Origin: Candidatus Heimdallarchaeota archaeon
GTDB lineage: Archaea > Asgardarchaeota > Heimdallarchaeia > Heimdallarchaeales > Heimdallarchaeaceae
Length of the DNA: 11,972 bases
Direction of reading: 5' to 3'
Assembly (NCBI GenBank): GCA_023135215.1
Contig: JAGLTP010000589.1
Coordinates: 1 to 11,972 of the forward strand
Positions 6,896 through 11,972 of the stretch are shown here, one piece after another (positions within the stretch are counted from its first letter, which is position 1; each line of letters begins with the position of its first letter). The position numbers and the translations under genes are program-made. The notes below the pieces were generated by a model. The model ran no database searches. It saw only the letters and a list, made by a program, of their open reading frames with translations, and was not told the DNA's origin.

Positions 6896-7285
6896 TTAGG
6901 ATGGTGCGAATTTAAAGCCATATCTTATTAAACCTTCATCACCATCTCGAGCCAATATCTTGAAAACCATTCTTAATGGCATCCCCTCTTTTATTTCATC
7001 TAGATTGCAGTCTACTATCTGACCTGTTACTTTTATTGCGTCATCTAATTCGACTATTCCTACAATGTAAGGTGTGTATTCCATCATCTCTTGTGCAGTC
7101 TGTGTAACTTGAGCATAATAGAGAAGTTTACCTGTGTTAGCGAGTTTATATTCCTCTACATTACTACTACTGCATTTGATACAGTATTCTGATTTTGGAA
7201 AACTTTTGTTTTCACAATCTAAACATTTGATACCAACTGCAAGATATCTTTCTCGTTTTTCTCTCCAAATCTTAGGGGGTTCCAT
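6896..7285 (-). CDS. DUF35 zinc-ribbon/OB-fold acyl-CoA-binding protein of the HMG-CoA operon
   Basis: Small scaffold subunit of the archaeal thiolase/HMG-CoA synthase assembly; in the characterised methanogen complex its OB-fold helps hold the CoA intermediate shared by the two enzymes. The 129-residue protein has an N-terminal helix, a rubredoxin-like zinc site (Cys21, Cys24, Cys35, Cys38) and a C-terminal OB-fold. The family features PYIVGIVELDD (70-80 region), VTGQIVDC and the terminal IRYGFKF are all present. It appears complete and of normal length. Its ATG overlaps the thiolase-like stop by one base (TAATG), and GAGGAGGTT lies eight bases upstream, a very strong SD. Translational coupling with the preceding gene is therefore likely. 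DUF35 proteins also partner unusual thiolase-fold aldolases, which matters given the odd neighbour. Confidence 0.92.
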   Translation of the reverse strand: MEPPKIWREKRERYLAVGIKCLDCENKSFPKSEYCIKCSSSNVEEYKLANTGKLLYYAQVTQTAQEMMEYTPYIVGIVELDDAIKVTGQIVDCNLDEIKEGMPLRMVFKILARDGDEGLIRYGFKFAPS

Positions 7286-8463
7286 TATTTTTTAACCTCC
7301 TCTCGGGCTAATATACTAACATACGTCATTGCACCAGTACCACTAACGTTTTGAGTAAGTCCATAGTTAAAATCAGCTATCTGTCGTTCCCCTGCTTCAC
7401 CTTTCATTTGTTCCACGATTTCAACAATTTGTGCTATGCCCGTAGCTCCAAATGGATCTCCTCTAGCTTTTAATCCTCCACTTGGGTTAATGCTTATCTC
7501 AGAATCAAGTGAAGTTGATCCGTCCTCAGTAGCTTTTCCTCCTTCCCCTTTTGGAAAGAATCCAATATCTTCTATTGCTAATATTTCACCTATTGGATAT
7601 GAATCATGTACCTCCGCTACATTGATGTCTTTAGCGTTAATTTTAGCCATTTTAAATGCTTGATCTGCTGCTTTCTTTGTAGCTTTAAGTGAAGTAAGCA
7701 TGTCTCTATGATGAAGAGATACAGTATCCGATGCATGACCAAAACCAATAATTGGGACCTTTGTTGTGATATCTGGATTTTCAGCTAAAAATTGGGACGA
7801 AGATAGAATAATAGATGAAGCCCCATCAACATGAGTTGCGGGATCAAACCTACCTATGGGATCTGCTATTCTCTTTGCTTTAAGGAACCGATCCAAAGAA
7901 ATCTCTCTTCTAAATTGTGCTAATGGATTTTTAACACCATTTTTATGATTCTTTACTGGAACTGCTGCGAGTTGTTCAAGAGTAGTTTTGTATTCCCTCA
8001 TGTGAGCTTTTGTGAGAATTGCATAAAGGCTTGTTAAAGTTGCACCCATTTCGAACTCCCAATGGTAATCTATTGTAGTTCCCAGAATTTTCTCTATTGT
8101 TCCACCTTTTACATAGTCACTTAGCTTTTCAACTCCAATTACTGCAATACAATCATATTGTCCACTTAAAATTCCGAAATAAGCTTGCTGGAATGCAGCA
8201 GCACCACTTGCATTTCCTGCTTCTATTCTAGTTGTAGGTATATCGAGTCCACATTCTCTAATACATATAGAACCAATTGATGTTTGACTATTACTACTAG
8301 AAACTAACGAACCAAAGAAAGCTGCTTGAACGGATTCTTTCTTAATTTCAGCATTATTTATCGATCCCAAAAGAGCTTGAGTTGCTAATGAACTAGCAGA
8401 TCTACTATAATGTTCTCCAAATTTCGTTGAACTAAAACCGGTAATGTAGACTTTATGTTTCAT
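7285..8463 (-). CDS. Thiolase-fold protein of the mevalonate operon with altered catalytic residues
   Basis: By position this should be acetoacetyl-CoA thiolase, feeding HMG-CoA synthase. The 392-residue protein is full length and matches archaeal SCP2-type thiolases along its whole course: an EKLSD segment at 112-116, VKNHKNG near 170-176, DGASS at 213-217, GFFPKGEGG at 301-309 and NPSGGLKARG at 326-335. The catalytic positions differ. The nucleophile motif, usually EAACASG, reads EAGNASG, so Cys becomes Asn84 (codon AAT). HDCF reads HDSY (286-289), so that Cys is Ser288. GHPxGATG reads GDPFGATG, making the catalytic His Asp336. There is no frameshift or stop. It could be a non-catalytic partner, a thiolase with different chemistry, or an aldolase-like enzyme such as the DUF35-partnered Ltp2 group. 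An SD, AAGGTGAG, overlaps the upstream HMGS stop. Confidence 0.88.
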   Translation of the reverse strand: MKHKVYITGFSSTKFGEHYSRSASSLATQALLGSINNAEIKKESVQAAFFGSLVSSSNSQTSIGSICIRECGLDIPTTRIEAGNASGAAAFQQAYFGILSGQYDCIAVIGVEKLSDYVKGGTIEKILGTTIDYHWEFEMGATLTSLYAILTKAHMREYKTTLEQLAAVPVKNHKNGVKNPLAQFRREISLDRFLKAKRIADPIGRFDPATHVDGASSIILSSSQFLAENPDITTKVPIIGFGHASDTVSLHHRDMLTSLKATKKAADQAFKMAKINAKDINVAEVHDSYPIGEILAIEDIGFFPKGEGGKATEDGSTSLDSEISINPSGGLKARGDPFGATGIAQIVEIVEQMKGEAGERQIADFNYGLTQNVSGTGAMTYVSILAREEVKK

Positions 8464-8470
8464 CAGTATC

Positions 8471-8477
8471 TCACCTT
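8471..8477 (-). promoter_or_regulatory. SD of the thiolase-like gene overlapping the HMGS stop codon
   Basis: On the - strand AAGGTGA contains the TGA stop of the HMG-CoA synthase gene and lies seven bases before the ATG at 8463. Ribosomes ending on the first gene are placed directly on this SD, which indicates translational coupling. Confidence 0.6.
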
Positions 8478-9511
8478 ATCACTCCTTTATATCTTGCATA
8501 TGTACCATAATCGATCATCTCCTTTCTATTCAAGTAATAATCCGTCGAATAAGGATATAATTGAATTTTCTCGATTTCCTCAGTTACAATAAATGAAAAT
8601 GCATCACTTCCTGCTCCACTCCCATAAGATGTCATGAAGATTCTATCCCCTGGTTTTGAATGATTCAATATATGTGCTAAACCAAGTATCGAAGCCGCGG
8701 AATATGTATTTCCTATCTCTCTGCAGATTAGACTTTTTTCCACTTGCTCATTCGAAAATCCTAACATTTTTGCTACTGAAAGTGGAAACTTTGTATTAGG
8801 TTGATGAAATGTAACATGATTATAATCTGAAGGTTTAGAACCTAATTTTTCCATTAAACATTTAGATGCATCAATAGTATGTTGAAAGTAAGCGGGCTGT
8901 CCTGTGAATCTTTGACCATGAGTTGGATAAACAGCTCCTTCTCTCCTCCAGAAATCAGGTGTATCCGATGTTACTGAATAGGTGCCTTCCAGCTCAGCAA
9001 TGATATTGCTCGCTCCTATAAGAAACGCTGCGCTTCCAGCACCAGCAGTATATTCTAAAGGATCTCGGGGACGAGCTTGACTATTATCTGATCCTATTGC
9101 TAGACCATAATCAATCATTTTAGATTTTACTAAACCGAAACACATTTGCATACCAGCTGTTGCTGCTTTACAGGCAAACTCTAGATCAGCAGCAGTTAGA
9201 GATTTTTCAGCATCCAAAGCTGCAGCAACTATTGTAGCTGTTGGTTTAACTGCATAAGGACGAGATTCGCTTCCTACATATATTGCTCCAATATCCTTTG
9301 TATCTCCTCCCCATCTATTGACAGCGTTTCTTGCAGATTCTACTGCCATCGTTGCTACATCCTCATCTGGACCTGGAACAGTTTTACTTACTACTTGTAA
9401 TTGTGAAATTAATTCATCGGAATCTTCATTCCAAATTTTAGCTATTTCTTCTATAGCTATCCTATATCTTGGAATGTATGAACCATATGAAACTATACCT
9501 ACTTTGCTCAT
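8471..9511 (-). CDS. Hydroxymethylglutaryl-CoA synthase (archaeal type)
   Basis: Condenses acetyl-CoA with acetoacetyl-CoA to HMG-CoA, the second step of the mevalonate route to archaeal isoprenoid lipids (EC 2.3.3.10). Numbered from the ATG at 9511 (346 residues), the catalytic triad is intact: Glu82 in GSESRPYAVKP, Cys114 in EFACKA and His236 in FHQPN. The glycine-rich closing motif SYGSGAGSDAF is at 295-305, and the C-terminus ends in the archaeal-type DYGTYARYKG. In GSESRPY the residue after Glu-Ser is Arg, where His is common. An in-frame ATG at 9517 exists, but AAGGT directly abuts it and stands six bases from the ATG at 9511, so 9511 is chosen; this also gives the standard MSKVGIVSYG N-terminus. 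It is the first gene of a three-gene operon with the thiolase-like and DUF35 genes. Confidence 0.96.
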   Translation of the reverse strand: MSKVGIVSYGSYIPRYRIAIEEIAKIWNEDSDELISQLQVVSKTVPGPDEDVATMAVESARNAVNRWGGDTKDIGAIYVGSESRPYAVKPTATIVAAALDAEKSLTAADLEFACKAATAGMQMCFGLVKSKMIDYGLAIGSDNSQARPRDPLEYTAGAGSAAFLIGASNIIAELEGTYSVTSDTPDFWRREGAVYPTHGQRFTGQPAYFQHTIDASKCLMEKLGSKPSDYNHVTFHQPNTKFPLSVAKMLGFSNEQVEKSLICREIGNTYSAASILGLAHILNHSKPGDRIFMTSYGSGAGSDAFSFIVTEEIEKIQLYPYSTDYYLNRKEMIDYGTYARYKGVIR

Positions 9512-9517
9512 GCACAT

Positions 9518-9522
9518 ACCTT
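9518..9522 (-). promoter_or_regulatory. Ribosome binding site deciding the HMGS start
   Basis: AAGGT on the - strand is six bases from the ATG at 9511 but zero bases from the in-frame ATG at 9517, so the downstream ATG is the likely start. Confidence 0.55.
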
Positions 9523-9575
9523 GTAAATTTTTTTCATAGACATAATAATGGAAATTGTTTGAATTCTATGTATTC

Positions 9576-9586
9576 TTATTAAATAT
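9576..9586 (-). promoter_or_regulatory. Candidate TATA box of the HMG-CoA operon
   Basis: ATATTTAATAA on the - strand would place transcription start near 9555, giving a leader of about 44 bases to the HMGS ATG. The whole 9512-9650 gap is very AT-rich and contains other T/A runs such as TTTAATTAAT near 9600, so the exact box is uncertain. Confidence 0.35.
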
Positions 9587-9626
9587 CTTAATTGTACTAT
9601 TAATTAAAATTTGTTGCTTGTATTTA

Positions 9627-9645
9627 TAAAAAAAAATAACAAAAA
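9627..9645 (-). terminator. T-tract terminator of grpE
   Basis: Directly after the grpE stop the - strand reads TTTTTGTTATTTTTTTTT, two T-runs typical of archaeal termination. No hairpin is needed or seen. Confidence 0.5.
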
Positions 9646-9650
9646 GGAGA

Positions 9651-10376
9651 TTATTCTTCTGTTTCCTTGTTTTCGGGAATTTTGGCAATTACAACTCTAG
9701 CAGGTCGAATAACAGTGCTTTCAATTTTAAATCCCTTTGAAAGAACCTCAATGATTTGGTTCTTCTTACTTCCTTCTTTTTCTATGGCATAAACCGCTTC
9801 ATGAAATTGAGGGTTAAAAATCTCTTCTTGAGGATCAATGATTTCAATATCTAGTGACTCAAATGCTGATTTAAGATTACCAAAAATTAGGTTTACAGCA
9901 TCTTTAACTTGTCCAACATCTGGATGATTAGTAAACATATCTTGTGTTCTCTCTATATCATCATAAATTGTGAGAAATTTCTGGATTACTTTTTGTTTAT
10001 TCTGGAAATTAGACCATTCTTTATCCTTATGAACTCGTTTCTTATAATTCTCAAATTCTGCTTGTACTACTTGTGCAGTTTTCAGATATTCTTCTTTTAG
10101 TTGATTTGATTGATCGATTTCTTTTAACAATGAAAAGTATTTTTTGATTATTTTTTCAATTTTATTTTTCTCAACTAATTTCTCAATTTCTATTTTCACT
10201 GCTTCTAATAACTCAGCTTCTGGATCAACTTTTTTTTCTGAAACTTCGTCATTTTCAAAATCCTCAACATCTACTTCTATGAATTCTTCTTCATTGATTT
10301 CTTCTTTTTCTTCGTTAAGTTTCATTAGAGAGCCCTCACCTTCTAAATGTCGAGTTTTCTGAACATTTACTGACAT
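9651..10376 (-). CDS. grpE: GrpE nucleotide-exchange factor of the Hsp70 (DnaK) system
   Basis: Homodimeric co-chaperone that releases ADP from DnaK; cytosolic. The 241-residue protein has a highly acidic, probably disordered N-terminus (21-55), a long coiled-coil helix (about 55-115) ending in the GrpE motif QAEFENYKKR (105-114), a helix with LTIYDDIERT (135-144), and the beta-wing with FNPQFHEAV (187-195) and KGFKIESTVIRPARVVI (214-230). All the expected blocks are present. Start choice is open. The ATG at 10376 is preceded by GGAAG at seven bases and by a TATA box at about 26 bases from the predicted start. The ATG at 10325 (224 residues) has a stronger SD, GAAGGTGAG, and still keeps the whole conserved part. 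No dnaK or dnaJ lies in the window. It diverges from the hemerythrin/PAS gene. Confidence 0.94.
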   Translation of the reverse strand: MSVNVQKTRHLEGEGSLMKLNEEKEEINEEEFIEVDVEDFENDEVSEKKVDPEAELLEAVKIEIEKLVEKNKIEKIIKKYFSLLKEIDQSNQLKEEYLKTAQVVQAEFENYKKRVHKDKEWSNFQNKQKVIQKFLTIYDDIERTQDMFTNHPDVGQVKDAVNLIFGNLKSAFESLDIEIIDPQEEIFNPQFHEAVYAIEKEGSKKNQIIEVLSKGFKIESTVIRPARVVIAKIPENKETEE

Positions 10377-10405
10377 TTAAAATCTTCCATTCAGCCAATA
10401 TTTTG

Positions 10406-10416
10406 TATTTTATATC
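10406..10416 (-). promoter_or_regulatory. TATA box of grpE
   Basis: GATATAAAATA on the - strand predicts transcription start near 10385. This leaves about 9 bases to the ATG at 10376 or about 60 to the ATG at 10325, which has the stronger SD. Confidence 0.5.
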
Positions 10417-10464
10417 TCGATATTTCTCTCTTATGAGGAAGACTTTATTTTGAAAAAAACAAAG

Positions 10465-10474
10465 ATTTATTTAA
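10465..10474 (+). promoter_or_regulatory. TATA box of the hemerythrin/PAS gene
   Basis: ATTTATTTAA on the + strand predicts transcription start near 10496, giving a leader of about 57 bases. The leader opens with a 5-bp hairpin (10499-10513) and ends with GTTGTGAAAA before the ATG. Confidence 0.45.
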
Positions 10475-10552
10475 TGAGCATATAGACAGAGCTCAAGTTA
10501 TAGGTGATCTATAATCCCCATAGTTCAGAAAAAGAATGAAGAGTTGTGAAAA

Positions 10553-11770
10553 ATGCACGAAAAAATCAGTCATTCAAAAGATGATAATAAAGAAATGATA
10601 AAATCTTTGATAAAAAAGCTTCATACTGGAGAAAATCCAGATAAAGTTAAAGAGGAATTCAAGGAATTAATTAGAGGACTTACACCACTTCAAATCTCAG
10701 TTGCTGAAGAACAATTAATAAAAGAAGGGATGCCTGCTGAAGAGATCCATCATATGTGTGATGTTCATCTCGCTGTTATGCAAGAGACAATAACAGAAGA
10801 TATGAATCTAGCACCTGATGGTCATCCTGTTAATATTCTCATGCAAGAGCACGCGATTTTATTAGAATATGCAAATAACTTGAGAAATCTGTATAAAGAT
10901 ATTAAAGATAAGAAATCGCTCGATGAAATTGATGCTGAGATGAAAAAAATCATCAGTATTGTTAATCACTTTAAAGCTTCAGAGAGTCATTATTTAAGAG
11001 AAGAAAACATCCTATTTTCAGTTTTGGAAAAGTATGGAGTAACTCAACCTCCAAAGATTATGTGGATGGAACATGATCGAGTTAGAGATATAGAGAAGAA
11101 TCTTTACTCATTAATGGATAATAAAAATAAGATTGAATATTCTGATTTTCTAAAGCAATTTCACACTTATGCTCATGGTTTAGCTGAGCTTCTATCCAGT
11201 CATTTCTCTAAGGAAAACAAAGTTCTATATCCAACTGCAATGCAACTGTTCTCAGAATCTGAATGGAAAGATATCAGAGAGCAATTTGATGAAGTTGGGT
11301 ACTGCTGTTTTACTCCTGAAAGACCAGAAGATGAAAAGAAGCAAGTGAAAACAGAAGTAACAATAAAGGATGGGGAAGTCGATTTAGGTACTGGAAAACT
11401 TTCATTAGAAGAATTAAAAATGCTCTTTGAACATCTACCTATCGATATCACATTTGTTGGAAAAGATGATAAAGTAAAATTCTACAGTGAAGGACCAGAT
11501 AGGATTTTTGTTAGAACACCTAGTGTAATCGGACGATTAGTGGAAAACTGTCATCCCAATAAAAGTGTAGACAAAGTTTTAGAGATAATTGAAGGTTTTA
11601 AAAACAATACTCTAGACAAAGCAGAATTCTGGTTGAAAATAAAAGGCATGTTAATATTTATCAGATATTTCCCTGTCAGAAATAAAAATGGAGAATATCT
11701 CGGAGTTCTAGAAGTTACACAAAATGTGACTGAAATACAGAAATTGGAAGGAGAAAAAAGACTCCTTTAA
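10553..11770 (+). CDS. DUF438-hemerythrin-PAS sensor-like protein
   Basis: Likely soluble sensor of oxygen, nitric oxide or redox state; the family has no settled function. The 405-residue protein has three parts. Residues 12-75 form a DUF438 domain with the HHMCDVH segment at 66-72. Residues 90-225 are a hemerythrin-like four-helix bundle with candidate diiron ligands His91, His100, His146, Glu150, His174, His204/His208, His217 and Glu221 (HFSKEN). Residues 285-400 are a PAS domain of the type ending LEGEKRLL. In that domain GRLVENCHP (327-335), AEFWLKIKG (357-365) and YLGVLEVTQNVTEI (382-395) match the family consensus. CC at 251-252 lies in the linker. No kinase, GGDEF or DNA-binding output domain follows, so it must act through a partner or as an enzyme itself. 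It diverges from grpE, possibly a stress-response pair, though this is inference. Confidence 0.9.
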   Translation: MHEKISHSKDDNKEMIKSLIKKLHTGENPDKVKEEFKELIRGLTPLQISVAEEQLIKEGMPAEEIHHMCDVHLAVMQETITEDMNLAPDGHPVNILMQEHAILLEYANNLRNLYKDIKDKKSLDEIDAEMKKIISIVNHFKASESHYLREENILFSVLEKYGVTQPPKIMWMEHDRVRDIEKNLYSLMDNKNKIEYSDFLKQFHTYAHGLAELLSSHFSKENKVLYPTAMQLFSESEWKDIREQFDEVGYCCFTPERPEDEKKQVKTEVTIKDGEVDLGTGKLSLEELKMLFEHLPIDITFVGKDDKVKFYSEGPDRIFVRTPSVIGRLVENCHPNKSVDKVLEIIEGFKNNTLDKAEFWLKIKGMLIFIRYFPVRNKNGEYLGVLEVTQNVTEIQKLEGEKRLL

Positions 11771-11789
11771 TTCTTTTTCTTAATTGTTT
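11771..11789 (+). terminator. T-tract terminator after the hemerythrin/PAS gene
   Basis: TTCTTTTTCTTAATTGTTT follows directly on the TAA stop and precedes a new TATA box, which fits archaeal T-tract termination. Confidence 0.45.
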
Positions 11790-11805
11790 ATACTTCTACC
11801 AGCGA

Positions 11806-11817
11806 TTTTTTATATAT
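11806..11817 (+). promoter_or_regulatory. TATA box for the structured leader and P-loop gene
   Basis: TTTTTATATATC, with a second T/A-rich element at 11818-11826, is centred about 25 bases before the left arm of the inverted repeat at 11835. Transcription is therefore predicted to begin at or near that arm. Confidence 0.45.
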
Positions 11818-11834
11818 CTATATTTTAATCATTC

Positions 11835-11906
11835 TGGCCAGAGCTTATCATAGACCTCTCAGAGTAATGCTATGGCTAGCTGTGAAGAGAGTGTGCTCTC
11901 TGGCCA
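11835..11906 (+). other. Structured leader or small RNA with 9-bp closing inverted repeat
   Basis: TGGCCAGAG (11835-11843) and CTCTGGCCA (11898-11906) are perfect inverted repeats enclosing 54 bases, for a 72-base element. Inside are CATAG/CTATG (5 bp), a GCTA/TAGC mini-hairpin, and GAGAG-TGTG-CTCTC (11887-11900), which shares bases 11898-11900 with the outer stem, so the two pairings compete. It is locally GC-richer than its surroundings. It has tRNA-like length and a 7-bp acceptor-like end but lacks T8, GG of the D-loop and a TTC T-loop, so it is not a recognisable tRNA. Box C/D and ACA motifs were also not found. It could be an mRNA leader controlling the next gene or an independent small RNA. 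Confidence 0.35.
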
Positions 11907-11925
11907 ATTCATTCGAGGATAAAAT

Positions 11926-11972
11926 ATGAAAATTATTGTATTAACTGGACTACCATTGAGTGGAAAAACAAC
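11926..11972 (+). CDS. P-loop kinase/NTPase, N-terminal fragment
   Basis: Only the first 15 codons and part of the sixteenth lie in the window. They read as a beta-strand MKIIVLTG followed by a Walker A loop, GLPLSGKT, at residues 8-15. Small archaeal nucleotide kinases and dephospho-CoA-kinase-like or AAA proteins start this way, but the rest is needed to choose between them. GAGGAT at 11915-11920 is five bases before the ATG, a good SD, and supports the start. The 91-base predicted leader carries the inverted-repeat element. Confidence 0.75.
   Translation, partial: MKIIVLTGLPLSGKT

Noticed and set aside
8160..8230. Sequencing error or pseudogene as the explanation for the missing thiolase Cys
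   Set aside because: The frame is intact throughout, Cys to Asn needs at least two base changes, and two further catalytic positions are altered in separate places while the rest of the protein is well conserved.
10536..10598. 21-codon frame starting ATG AAG AGT TGT, overlapping the start of the hemerythrin/PAS gene in another frame, with two Cys codons
   Set aside because: Too short, no SD of its own, and mostly inside the larger gene; probably chance.
11836..11907. tRNA gene suggested by a 7-bp acceptor-like stem and a length of about 72 bases
   Set aside because: No T at position 8, no GG in a D-loop, no TTC-type T-loop before the 3' arm, and no sensible anticodon arm on either strand.
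1..11972. Mobile element, CRISPR array or defence system
   Set aside because: No transposase, integrase, direct-repeat array, tRNA attachment site or defence-family motif was seen; composition is even across the window.

Overview
This is a low-GC (roughly one third G+C) stretch of an archaeal chromosome. The archaeal assignment rests on several features. There is a tRNA m2,2G26 dimethyltransferase (Trm1) with an archaeal-type zinc knuckle, a compact archaeal RNase HII, and an archaeal mevalonate-pathway cluster (HMG-CoA synthase, thiolase-like protein, DUF35 protein). Promoters are TATA-box-like, termination is at T-tracts, and Shine-Dalgarno sites resemble GGTGAT. GrpE and a hemerythrin/PAS protein point to a mesophilic or moderately thermophilic lineage. 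An Asgard (Heimdall-like) or similar low-GC archaeon is a guess from composition and gene style, not a demonstrated placement. No insertion sequence, phage gene, CRISPR array, rRNA or canonical tRNA gene is visible; this looks like core chromosome.

Layout. (1) Positions 43-1922, + strand: trm1 and rnhB, 17 nt apart, form an information-processing pair. (2) Positions 1927-4644, - strand: three genes convergent on rnhB. They are a rhomboid intramembrane protease, a ten-helix membrane protein built of five repeated helix hairpins, and a small all-helical repeat protein. T-rich tracts between them suggest that at least the rhomboid gene has its own promoter. (3) Positions 4645-4859 are a divergent promoter region. 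(4) Positions 4860-6894, + strand: a YkgJ-type Cys-cluster protein, then an unrecognised 458-residue protein with a C-terminal zinc ribbon, the latter with its own TATA box. (5) Positions 6896-9511, - strand: a tight operon of HMG-CoA synthase, thiolase-like protein and DUF35 OB-fold protein, with 7-nt and -1-nt junctions and strong SD sites. (6) GrpE (- strand) and a DUF438-hemerythrin-PAS protein (+ strand) diverge from positions 10377-10552. (7) The window ends in the first 15 codons of a P-loop kinase/NTPase, preceded by a 91-nt leader with a 9-bp terminal inverted repeat.

The most notable point is the thiolase-like gene in the mevalonate operon. HMG-CoA synthase and DUF35 keep their expected catalytic or metal-binding residues. 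In the thiolase-like protein, by motif comparison from memory, the nucleophilic Cys is Asn84, the HDCF Cys is Ser288, and the catalytic His of GHPxGATG is Asp336. The operon therefore has the gene order of the channelled acetoacetyl-CoA/HMG-CoA complex, but its thiolase subunit may not do Claisen condensation by the usual chemistry. Other unexplained items are the five-fold repeat membrane protein, the 458-residue zinc-ribbon protein and the structured leader at 11835-11906.
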